A stretch of 64,000 bases of DNA. It comes from Streptomyces sp. RKAG290. GTDB lineage: Bacteria > Actinomycetota > Actinomycetes > Streptomycetales > Streptomycetaceae. Under the pieces are notes generated by a model, which was not told the origin of the DNA, did no database searches, and saw only the letters and a list, made by a program, of their open reading frames with translations. The stretch covers positions 4,277,894 to 4,341,893 of the forward strand of contig NZ_JAJOZC010000001.1 of the NCBI RefSeq assembly GCF_023701695.1, written 5' to 3'. Positions 54,692 to 64,000 of the stretch are shown here, one piece after another. The translations under genes and the position numbers were made by a program. Every line of letters starts with the position of its first letter. The stretch's first letter is position 1.

Positions 54692-57421
<2,730 letters not shown>

Positions 57422-57447
57422 TCAACGCCGTCGCGGGTGCGGTCCCG

Positions 57448-57918
57448 TCACAGGGCGACGAACGTCGCCACCAGCAGGACCGCACCCGCGATCCCGGTGC
57501 CCCAGGCGATCCGGGTCAGCCGCAGACCGCCGCCGATCACCAGCGCGGCAAGGACCAGCGCACCGCCCAGCGGCAGCCACGCATGCAGGAAACCCGGCGT
57601 CCCCGTCCGTACGACCTCGAAGGTGTCCGGCTTCACGACGACGGGGAAACGATCCCCCTTCTTCGCCGCCACGGACTTCTCGACCGACACCCGGGAGCGC
57701 GCGGCCCCGTCGTCGGACGGCGCGTAGGGGCCCGTGCAGACCTCGCTGCCGCACGCGGTGACCGTCATGGTGCCGTGCTCGCGGCCCTTGGCCAGCACTA
57801 TGTGCTGGGCCGAGTCCCACGAGGACAGAAACCCCGCGACGAGCAGCAGCAGGACGACACAGCCGAGCCCGGCGCTGCGGCCGTACTGCAGGGCACGGTG
57901 GGAGGAGCTGCGTTTCAT
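57448..57918 (-). CDS. Two-TM membrane protein of unknown function
   Basis: A 156-residue protein. TM1 (GLGCVVLLLLVAGFLS) is at about 16-31. An extracellular loop of about 75 residues has two Cys (TACGSEVCTGPY) likely disulfide-bonded, and SRVSVEKSVAAKKGDRF. Two more hydrophobic stretches (GFLHAWLPLGGALVLAALVIGGG and WGTGIAGAVLLVATFVAL) close it, so three TM helices are possible. ATG 57918 is chosen for its basic N terminus (MKRSSSHR). Convergent with ppc. Confidence 0.8.
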   Translation of the reverse strand: MKRSSSHRALQYGRSAGLGCVVLLLLVAGFLSSWDSAQHIVLAKGREHGTMTVTACGSEVCTGPYAPSDDGAARSRVSVEKSVAAKKGDRFPVVVKPDTFEVVRTGTPGFLHAWLPLGGALVLAALVIGGGLRLTRIAWGTGIAGAVLLVATFVAL

Positions 57919-58017
57919 GGGGGCCGATCCTTGGCCAGGGCCCCGCATCCGGTCAAGCCGCGGCCGAAAACAGCCCGGTTACCGGTGGGTATGTCTGGAT
58001 TTCCGGCCCGTCGGAGC

Positions 58018-58611
58018 TCAGGAGTTGTACGCGCTCTGCGCGCGCTCCAGACCCTCCGCCAACAGGCACTCCACCGAGTCCGCAGCCCGGTCCACCAGGA
58101 ACGCGAGCTCCTTGCGCTCCGTGGACGAGAAGTCCTTCAGCACGAAGTCGGCGACCTGCATCCGGCCCGGCGGACGTCCGATCCCGAACCGGATCCGGTG
58201 GTACCCCGGCCCCATCGACTTCGTCATCGACTTCAGCCCGTTGTGGCCGTTGTCGCCGCCGCCCAGCTTCACCCGCAGCGTGCCGTAGTCGATGTCCAGC
58301 TCGTCGTGGACCGCCACGACGTGATCGAGCGGCACCTTGTAGAAATCGCGCAGCGCCGTGACGGGACCGCCGGACAGATTCATGTACGACATCGGCTTCG
58401 CCACCACCACCCGGCGGCTCAGCGGTCCGGGCGGGCCGATCCGGCCCTCCAGCACCTGCGCCTGCGCCTTCGGCGCCCGCTTGAACTTCCCGCCGATCCG
58501 CTCCGCGAGCAACTCGGCGACCATGAAGCCGACGTTGTGCCGGTTCGCCGCGTACTCGGGACCGGGATTGCCCAGGCCCACGATCAGCCAGGGGTCGGTG
58601 GCGTCGGACAT
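58018..58611 (-). CDS. pth: Peptidyl-tRNA hydrolase
   Basis: A 197-residue Pth enzyme that frees tRNA from stalled peptidyl-tRNA. Seen: [22 protein letters not shown] with catalytic His, [10 protein letters not shown] with the substrate-binding Asn, [15 protein letters not shown] with catalytic Asp, and [14 protein letters not shown] 58611. It lies downstream of rplY, the classic rplY-pth pairing, with a terminator between the two that probably limits read-through. Confidence 0.96.
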   Translation of the reverse strand: MSDATDPWLIVGLGNPGPEYAANRHNVGFMVAELLAERIGGKFKRAPKAQAQVLEGRIGPPGPLSRRVVVAKPMSYMNLSGGPVTALRDFYKVPLDHVVAVHDELDIDYGTLRVKLGGGDNGHNGLKSMTKSMGPGYHRIRFGIGRPPGRMQVADFVLKDFSSTERKELAFLVDRAADSVECLLAEGLERAQSAYNS

Positions 58612-58652
58612 CGCGCTGGGTCTCCTCGCGTACGTACCAGTGGCAGACAGGG

Positions 58653-58693
58653 AAAACGGGGCGGCGGACCTCCCGAAGGAGACCGCCACCCCG
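58653..58693 (-). terminator. Terminator after rplY
   Basis: Read on the minus strand, a GC-rich stem of about 15 bp with one or two mismatches (58678-58693 with 58657-58673) is followed by GTTTTCC. It lies 25 bases after the rplY stop and 42 before pth. Confidence 0.7.
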
Positions 58694-58717
58694 TCAGTCA
58701 AGCAGGTGGGGCGAGGC

Positions 58718-59305
58718 TCAGGCCTCGGCAGCCTCGGCCTCGGCGGCCTCGGCGGTCGGCTCCTCGGCCTGCGCGGAGACGATCTGGAGCACGACGGCGT
58801 CCTCGTCACCGGCCAGCACGGAGCCCTTGGGCAGCGGGATGTCCTTGGCGAGGATCGAGTCGCCGGCGTCCAGGCCCGCGATGGAGACCGTGACGGACTC
58901 GGGGATGTGGGTGGCCTCGGCCTCGACGAGCAGGGTGTTCTGCACGTACTCCAGCAGGTTGGCGCCCGGGGCCAGCTCGCCCTCGACGTGCACCGCGATC
59001 TCGACGTTGACCTTCTCGCCGCGCTTGACGGTCAGCAGGTCGACGTGCTCGATGTTGCCCTTGAGGGCGTTGCGCTGCACGGCCTTGGGGATGACCAGAA
59101 CGTCCTTGCCGTCGACCTCGAGGCCGATCAGGACGTTGGCGGTACGGAGCGCGAGCTGCAGCTCGTGGCCCGGCAGCGTGATGTGCACGGACTCGGCGCC
59201 GTGGCCGTAGATGACGGCGGGCACGAGGCTGGCGCGACGGGTACGGCGGGCAGCGCCCTTGCCGAACTCGGTACGGACCTCGGCGTTGAGCTTGATCTCG
59301 GCCAT
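58718..59305 (-). CDS. rplY: 50S ribosomal protein bL25 (CTC/TL5 form)
   Basis: A 195-residue ribosomal protein that binds 5S rRNA. The N-terminal L25 domain (about 1-90) has [23 protein letters not shown] and the C-terminal TL5 domain (about 95-180) has [20 protein letters not shown] and [15 protein letters not shown], followed by an acidic Ala/Glu tail ([16 protein letters not shown]). ATG 59305. It lies behind prs on the same strand with a long leader hairpin between them. Confidence 0.95.
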   Translation of the reverse strand: MAEIKLNAEVRTEFGKGAARRTRRASLVPAVIYGHGAESVHITLPGHELQLALRTANVLIGLEVDGKDVLVIPKAVQRNALKGNIEHVDLLTVKRGEKVNVEIAVHVEGELAPGANLLEYVQNTLLVEAEATHIPESVTVSIAGLDAGDSILAKDIPLPKGSVLAGDEDAVVLQIVSAQAEEPTAEAAEAEAAEA

Positions 59306-59403
59306 GACTGCACTCCTCGTAAGGTGACAAAACTCCGGTGGGTCACCCGGCCCACGACAGGCCTGCTACGAAGAGCGCGTCGATAACGGACCGCCGTACC
59401 TAT

Positions 59404-59462
59404 GGGTACGGCCTCCCTCGCCGAGCAACTCGCTGAGTCTACCCGGCGGGGAGGCCGTACCC
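59404..59462 (-). other. Long stem-loop between prs and rplY
   Basis: A perfect 14-bp stem (59404-59417 with 59449-59462) encloses 31 bases, part of which can pair again (TCGCCG with CGGCGGG). There is no T tract on the minus strand, so it could be a weak terminator of prs, an attenuator, or a leader structure of rplY. Confidence 0.55.
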
Positions 59463-59502
59463 AAAGTGGATCTTCTGTGACGCTTTTTCCTACTGCTCGC
59501 GC

Positions 59503-60477
59503 CTACTGCTCCTCGAAGAGGCTCGTAACCGAACCGTCCTCGAAGACCTCGCGCACCGCGCGCGCGATCGTCGGCGCGATCGAGAGCACCGTGATCTTGT
59601 CGAGCTCCAGCTCACCCGGGGTCGGCAGGGTGTCCGTGAAGACGAACTCGCTGACCTTCGAGTTCTTCAGGCGGTCCGCGGCCGGGCCCGAGAGCACGCC
59701 GTGCGTCGCCGTCACTATGACGTCCTCGGCACCGTGCGCGAACAGCGCGTCGGCAGCGGCACAGATCGTGCCACCCGTGTCGATCATGTCGTCGACCAGC
59801 ACACAGACCCGGCCCTCGACGTTGCCCACGACCTCGTGGACGCTGACCTGGTTCGGCACGTCCTTGTCGCGGCGCTTGTGCACGATCGCCAGCGGAGCGT
59901 CCAGCCGGTCGCACCAGCGGTCGGCGACGCGGACCCGGCCGGCGTCCGGCGAGACGATCGTCAGCTTCGAGCGGTCGACCTTCGCACCGACGTAGTCGGC
60001 CAGGATCGGCAGCGCGAAGAGGTGGTCGACCGGGCCGTCGAAGAAGCCCTGGATCTGGTCGGTGTGCAGGTCCACCGTGAGGATGCGGTCCGCACCGGCG
60101 GTCGCCATCAGGTCCGCGATCAGACGGGCCGAGATCGGCTCGCGGCCGCGGTGCTTCTTGTCCTGGCGGGCGTAGCCGTAGAACGGCACGATGACCGTGA
60201 TCGAGCGGGCCGACGCGCGCTTCAGCGCGTCCAGCATGATCAGCTGCTCCATGATCCACTTGTTGATCGGAGCCGTGTGGCTCTGGATCAGGAAGCAGTC
60301 GGCGCCGCGGGCGGATTCCTGGAAACGGACGTAGATCTCACCGTTGGCGAAATCGAAGGCCTTCGTCGGCACGAGGCCGACACCCAGTTGGTGTGCAACC
60401 TCCTCGGCCAGCTCGGGGTGGGCGCGGCCGGAGAAGAACATCAGTTTCTTCTCGCCGGTCGTCTTGATCCCGGTCAC
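59503..60477 (-). CDS. prs: Ribose-phosphate pyrophosphokinase
   Basis: A 324-residue enzyme that makes PRPP from ribose-5-phosphate and ATP for nucleotide, His and Trp synthesis. Seen: LMFFSGRAHPELAEEV, the flexible-loop and ATP region PFYGYARQDKKHRGREPI, VDLHTDQIQGFF with the metal-binding DLH, and the PRPP loop VCVLVDDMIDTGGTI. GTG 60477. It follows glmU by 120 bases on the same strand, the gene order conserved across actinobacteria and many firmicutes. Confidence 0.96.
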   Translation of the reverse strand: MTGIKTTGEKKLMFFSGRAHPELAEEVAHQLGVGLVPTKAFDFANGEIYVRFQESARGADCFLIQSHTAPINKWIMEQLIMLDALKRASARSITVIVPFYGYARQDKKHRGREPISARLIADLMATAGADRILTVDLHTDQIQGFFDGPVDHLFALPILADYVGAKVDRSKLTIVSPDAGRVRVADRWCDRLDAPLAIVHKRRDKDVPNQVSVHEVVGNVEGRVCVLVDDMIDTGGTICAAADALFAHGAEDVIVTATHGVLSGPAADRLKNSKVSEFVFTDTLPTPGELELDKITVLSIAPTIARAVREVFEDGSVTSLFEEQ

Positions 60478-60597
60478 AGCACAGTCTCCTCAGACGTGTT
60501 CCTGGCGCTGCACGCAGATGTCCCGATGTGCAACGAGCCAGCCGAAATGGGGTGAGCATCTATCACGGTACGCCGTGCGCGACGCACCTGATTCCGG

Positions 60598-62045
60598 TCA
60601 GCTTTGGCTGCCGGTGTCCTCCGCCGAGGCCTGAGCCGCCTGTGCGGCCGCGCTGCCCGGACGCTTGCGGGCCACCCAACCCTCGATATTCCTTTGCTGG
60701 CCGCGGGCCACGGCCAGCGAACCGGACGGCACGTCCTTGGTGATGACCGAGCCGGCCGCGGTGTAGACGCCGTCCCCGACCGTGACGGGTGCCACAAACA
60801 TATTGTCCGACCCGGTCCGGCAGTGCGAGCCGATCGTCGTGTGGTGCTTGGCGACCCCGTCGTAGTTCACGAAGACGCTCGCGGCACCGATGTTGGTGTG
60901 ATCGCCGATCGTCGCGTCACCGACGTACGACAGGTGGGGGACCTTCGTGCCCTCGCCGATCGTGGCGTTCTTCATCTCCACGTACGTACCGGCCTTGGCC
61001 TTCGCACCCAGCTTCGTGCCGGGCCGCAGATACGCGTACGGGCCGACCGTCGCCCCCGGGCCGACCTCGGCCCGGTCCGCGACGGTGTTGTCCACCCGCG
61101 CGCCCGCGTGCACGACGGTGTCCGTCAGCCGGGAGTTCGGGCCGACCTCGGCGTCCTCCGCGAGGTGCGTCGTCCCCAGCAGCTGGGTCCCGGGGTGCAC
61201 GATCGCGTCCCGCTGGTACGTCACGGTGACGTCGATCAGCGTCGACGCCGGGTCCACCACGGTCACGCCCGCGGTCATCGCCCGCTCCAGCAGCCGCTGG
61301 TTCAGCAGCCGGCGGGCCTCGGCGAGCTGCACCCGGTTGTTGATCCCGAGGATCTCCCGGTGGTCGCCGGCGACCGAGGCGCCGACCCGGTGCCCGGCCT
61401 CGCGCAGGATGGACAGCACATCGGTGAGGTACTCCTCGCCCTGGCTGTTGTCGGTGCGGACCTTGCCCAGCGCGTCCGTGAGCAGTCGCCCGTCGAAGGC
61501 GAACACCCCGGAGTTGATCTCACGGATCGCGCGCTGCGCCTCGGTGGCGTCCTTGTGCTCGACGATTTCGGTGACCGCTCCGGTCGCCGGGTCGCGGACG
61601 ATCCGGCCGTAGCCGGTGGAGTCGGGGACCTCGGCGCTCAGCACGGTGACGGCGTTGGCGTCGGCGGTGTGTGTGGCGGCGAGCGCGGTGAGCGTCTCGC
61701 CGGACAGCAGCGGGGTGTCGCCGCAGACCACGATCACGGTGCCCTCGACGGCCCGCCCAGCTCGTCGAGCCCGACGCGCACCGCGTTGCCGGTGCCCTTC
61801 TGCTCGGCCTGGAAGGCGGTGCGGACCTGTGCGTCCGCGGCGGTGAGATGTGCGGTGACCTGCTCACTCGCGTGGCCGACGACCACGACGAGGTGCTGGG
61901 GCTCCAGCTCGCGGGAGGCCGCGACGACATGTCCGACGAGCGAGCGCCCGGAGATCTCGTGCAGGACCTTGGGGGTCTTCGACTTCATGCGGGTGCCCTC
62001 ACCCGCTGCGAGGACGACGACGGCTGCCGGGCGTTCGGAGCTCAC
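60598..62045 (-). CDS. glmU: Bifunctional UDP-GlcNAc pyrophosphorylase/GlcN-1-P acetyltransferase (frameshift)
   Basis: GlmU makes UDP-GlcNAc for peptidoglycan. The N-terminal uridyltransferase has [19 protein letters not shown] and the ICGDTPLL-type motif ([11 protein letters not shown]); the C-terminal left-handed beta-helix acetyltransferase has [23 protein letters not shown] and [10 protein letters not shown]. The two parts of the uridyltransferase are in different frames: ELGG in one, VIVVCGDTP in the other. One missing base by the CCC at 61752-61754 (plus strand) explains it, and the corrected length is 482 residues, typical for Streptomyces. GTG 62045 ([11 protein letters not shown]...). 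The gene is essential, so a natural frameshift is very unlikely. Confidence 0.92.
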
Positions 62046-62115
62046 GGATATGCCCTTCGGCTTCGGGTGGTGGACATCCGCAGGATACCGGGGGGCATGG
62101 GGCCGGACATGAGGG

Positions 62116-62144
62116 CGGGCCCCGACCGGAGAGGTCGGGGCCCG
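62116..62144 (-). terminator. Terminator of the tRNA-Gln transcript
   Basis: A perfect 12-bp stem (62116-62127 with 62133-62144) with loop GGAGA, starting nine bases beyond the tRNA 3' end on the minus strand and ahead of glmU. Confidence 0.8.
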
Positions 62145-62153
62145 TTGCGTGGG

Positions 62154-62224
62154 CTCCCGGGGAAGGAATCGAACCCTCATTCAATGGACCAAAACCATTT
62201 GTCCTGCCATTAGACGACCCGGGA
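62154..62224 (-). tRNA. tRNA-Gln (anticodon UUG)
   Basis: A 71-base cloverleaf on the minus strand. Acceptor stem TCCCGGG/CCCGGGA (62218-62224 with 62155-62161), D-stem GTCT/AGGAC, anticodon stem AATGG/CCATT with loop TTTTGGT giving anticodon TTG, 4-base variable loop, T-stem GAGGG/CCTTC with TTCGATT. The discriminator base is G. The CCA end is not encoded. It lies 11 bases after the stop of the next gene upstream. Confidence 0.95.
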
Positions 62225-62235
62225 TGGTCTTGCAC

Positions 62236-63105
62236 TTATGTCCGGTTTTGCGGTTCGGGCGAAAGTGCAGCACCTACTATGCCGTACCACCAGCCCTCGA
62301 TGCGACGGTAAAGATCAGCACTTTGTAGTACATGGATCGCAAGGCAGCCCCGGTAATTCTCGCCGACGTTCTTCCGGACAGTGACGGGCTGGTGCTTCTT
62401 CAGTGTCGTCTTGCCGAATCGTGAACTATCGGCACCCGTGTGTGCCATCCAGAAGCGTTCGGCTTCGGCCACGTCCGCAGTCTCGTGGATGTTCACGTGG
62501 AACTTGAGCTGCTCCTGGGTGAAGCCGAGGAGGCGCAGCCAGGTAAGGAAGACGCCGATCACGTCGGGATCGCTGTTGATGAAGGAGACGCGTTCCGATC
62601 GGCGGTAGGCCTTGGATTTGCTCCCTTCCGCCCAGTAGAGCGCCACACCCACCAGGAAGAGCTCGCGGTCACTCAGTGAGGCGGTCTCACGGCGGGCTGA
62701 TTCCCGGGTCTGTTGGCGCTCCGTCTCGCGTCGGTGAAGCGTGGCTTCCCAACCGCGCCGGGCGATGGCCGAGGCGTCCTCGCGGCTGCGCCTCGGCGGC
62801 TTCGGCAGATCCCGCACCCACAGCGAGATCGAACCCTTGGAGCACCCCAGCTCCACCTGGATCTGGTCGTACGTCATGCCCTGGAGCCGCAGTTCGCGCG
62901 CCTTCTTGCGCAGGTCGTCCTTGGCGTTGGGCCGCTTCGTCCACTCGGGGGCGGGCTCACCCTCCAGGAGGCGGTTGAGGAGGTCGTTGTTGTGGAGCTT
63001 CAGCCGGTCGCGGATCTGACGGCGGCTCAAACCCTCGCGTCGCAGCGCGACCGCCTGCTCCCGGAGGCCCTCGAAGTCGGCGTACTTGCTGGTGATTTCC
63101 GTCAT
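62236..63105 (-). CDS. HTH protein with LAGLIDADG-like C-terminal domain
   Basis: A 289-residue protein of unknown function. Two helix-turn-helix-like units occupy the first half: LRREGLSRRQIRDRLKLHNN and LRLQGMTYDQIQVELGCSKGSISLW. The second half begins ELFLVGVALYWAEGSKSK, which resembles a LAGLIDADG motif with Ala-Glu-Gly in the acidic position, then FINSDPDVIGVFLTWLRLLG, FHVNIHET, FWMAHTGAD and a closing YRRIEGW. Such WAEG proteins are seen in many actinobacteria without assigned role. Its stop is 11 bases from the tRNA-Gln 5' end, so both are probably on one transcript. Confidence 0.75.
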   Translation of the reverse strand: MTEITSKYADFEGLREQAVALRREGLSRRQIRDRLKLHNNDLLNRLLEGEPAPEWTKRPNAKDDLRKKARELRLQGMTYDQIQVELGCSKGSISLWVRDLPKPPRRSREDASAIARRGWEATLHRRETERQQTRESARRETASLSDRELFLVGVALYWAEGSKSKAYRRSERVSFINSDPDVIGVFLTWLRLLGFTQEQLKFHVNIHETADVAEAERFWMAHTGADSSRFGKTTLKKHQPVTVRKNVGENYRGCLAIHVLQSADLYRRIEGWWYGIVGAALSPEPQNRT

Positions 63106-63260
63106 GGGACAAGCGTTGTCCGGAATGCGGACGCACGGGTCGAATGTGCGGTCGATTCGCCATTTCGGGCGATCGTCGATCGTTTCTTCAGCATTCGTAC
63201 GCGCGACGTGCTGTTCAGGTCACCCGAAAATGAGGTGCGCCCGCCCGTACGCTGGACGTC
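63106..63260. promoter_or_regulatory. Divergent promoter region of the HTH gene and the sensor kinase
   Basis: A 155-base spacer, AT-richer than its flanks (GATCGTCGATCGTTTCTTCAG). GATCGTCGATC (63171-63181) is a partial palindrome. No clear operator is recognised. Confidence 0.4.
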
Positions 63261-64000
63261 ATGACCGCAACGGGGGCAGACCGGGAAGCGGCGGGTCCGA
63301 CCACCCGCAGCTACTGGTGGTGGGAACGGCGACGGAGTGTCGCACTGGATGTGGGACTGGCGCTGCTTTCGGCGCTGGAGTGTGCGTTGGAAGGGGTGGC
63401 GTTCGCGGGGGACACCGGGCTGCCGGTGCCGCTGGGAGTGGTGTTCGGGCTGTTCGCGGGGGCCGTGCTGCTGGTGCGCAGGCGGTGGCCGATCGCCGTG
63501 GTGCTGGTGTCGGTCGCGACGACGCCGGCCGAGATGGGCTTCCTGATGGGCCTGGTCGGCCTGTACACGCTGGCCGCGTCCGACGTGCCGCGGCGGATCA
63601 CCACGCTGCTGATGAGCATGTCGCTGGTGGGCACGTTCCTCGTCACGTACGTGCGGCTGCGGCAGGGCGTCTCGGCCAACGCCGACTTCGGTCCCGGCGA
63701 CTGGTACGTCCCGATGCTGTCGCTCTTCATGGCGGTGGGGCTCTCCGCGCCGCCGGTGCTGTTCGGCCTCTACATAGGGGCGCGTCGCCGCCTGATGGAG
63801 AGCCTGCGGGAACGGGCGGACTCGCTGGAGCGGGAGCTGTCGCTGCTCGCGGACCGGGCCGAGGAACGGGCCGAGTGGGCGCGCACCGAGGAGCGGACGC
63901 GGATCGCCCGCGAGATGCACGACGTGGTCGCCCACCGGGTGAGCCTGATGGTGGTCCACGCCGCGGCGCTGCAGGCGGTCGCGCCCAAGGACCCGGCCAA
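63261..64000 (+). CDS. Sensor histidine kinase, NarL/HisKA_3 type (cut at window end)
   Basis: The first 246 residues of a two-component sensor kinase. About five TM helices (VALDVGLALLSALECALEG, LGVVFGLFAGAVLLVRRR, IAVVLVSVATTPAEMG, LLMSMSLVGTFLVTYV, MLSLFMAVGLSAPPVLFGLYIG) are followed by a coiled-coil linker and the HisKA_3 phospho-acceptor motif REMHDVVAHRVSLMVVHAAAL with the His to be phosphorylated. The ATPase domain and any partner response regulator lie beyond the end. ATG 63261 gives a natural N terminus. Confidence 0.88.
   Translation, partial: MTATGADREAAGPTTRSYWWWERRRSVALDVGLALLSALECALEGVAFAGDTGLPVPLGVVFGLFAGAVLLVRRRWPIAVVLVSVATTPAEMGFLMGLVGLYTLAASDVPRRITTLLMSMSLVGTFLVTYVRLRQGVSANADFGPGDWYVPMLSLFMAVGLSAPPVLFGLYIGARRRLMESLRERADSLERELSLLADRAEERAEWARTEERTRIAREMHDVVAHRVSLMVVHAAALQAVAPKDPA

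Noticed and set aside
62116-62224. Integration site (attL/attR) of a mobile element at tRNA-Gln
   Set aside because: No integrase and no repeated tRNA 3' end were seen within the window; genes on both sides are conserved core genes.

Overview
The window is chromosomal DNA from a Streptomyces (or very close relative). It is strongly GC-rich, with GTG starts and ATGA/GTGA overlaps, and it carries an SsgA-like sporulation protein, orphan LuxR-type regulators, TetR/MarR/ArsR regulators beside the genes they probably control, secreted sugar-related enzymes and a galTEK operon. From about 23 kb to 62 kb the gene order (PBP, pmt, rsmI, tatD, rsmA-ispE, ABC-F, three PQQ-propeller proteins, gal operon, desaturase-tetR, ppc, pth, rplY, prs, glmU, tRNA-Gln) matches, as far as I recall, the S. 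coelicolor SCO3122-SCO3157 neighbourhood. No phage, insertion sequence or CRISPR array was seen.

Region 1 (0-9.7 kb) holds a small hydrophilic protein, a TetR/FAD-monooxygenase divergent pair, a tricorn-type protease divergent from a TetR-MMPL export pair, and an SsgA-like protein. Region 2 (9.7-14.5 kb) holds a Ni/Co ECF transporter preceded by a near-perfect Nur-type box, then a serine beta-lactamase-fold esterase overlapping an SDR. Region 3 (14.5-23 kb) holds a minus-strand cluster (DUF1996 protein, secreted glycoside hydrolase, DoxX) with one LacI-type palindrome in front of each secreted gene. It is followed by an S41 protease, an EamA exporter with a YbaK-type deacylase, and an ArsR-like regulator with an MFS pump.

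Region 4 (23-33 kb) holds envelope and housekeeping genes: a penicillin-binding protein, protein O-mannosyltransferase, RsmI, TatD, a DUF348/G5 surface protein, RsmA, IspE and a lipoprotein. Region 5 (33-41 kb) holds an ABC-F ATPase and three tandem paralogous membrane proteins with Pro/Gln/Gly-rich cytoplasmic tails and extracellular PQQ propellers. Region 6 (41-50.6 kb) holds the galactose block (Na+/solute symporter with a small partner, galT-galE-galK) between two orphan response regulators, one lacking the phosphorylatable Asp, then a MarR-controlled methyltransferase/VOC pair. Region 7 (50.7-64 kb) holds an FG-GAP secreted protein, a desaturase-TetR operon with twin palindromic operators, ppc, pth, rplY, prs, glmU, tRNA-Gln(UUG), an HTH/LAGLIDADG-like protein and the start of a sensor kinase.

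Ten genes, including conserved glmU and rsmI, are each broken by exactly one missing base, nearly always in a G or C run. Restoring one base gives full-length family members every time, so I annotate them as one gene each and suspect base-calling errors rather than ten pseudogenes.
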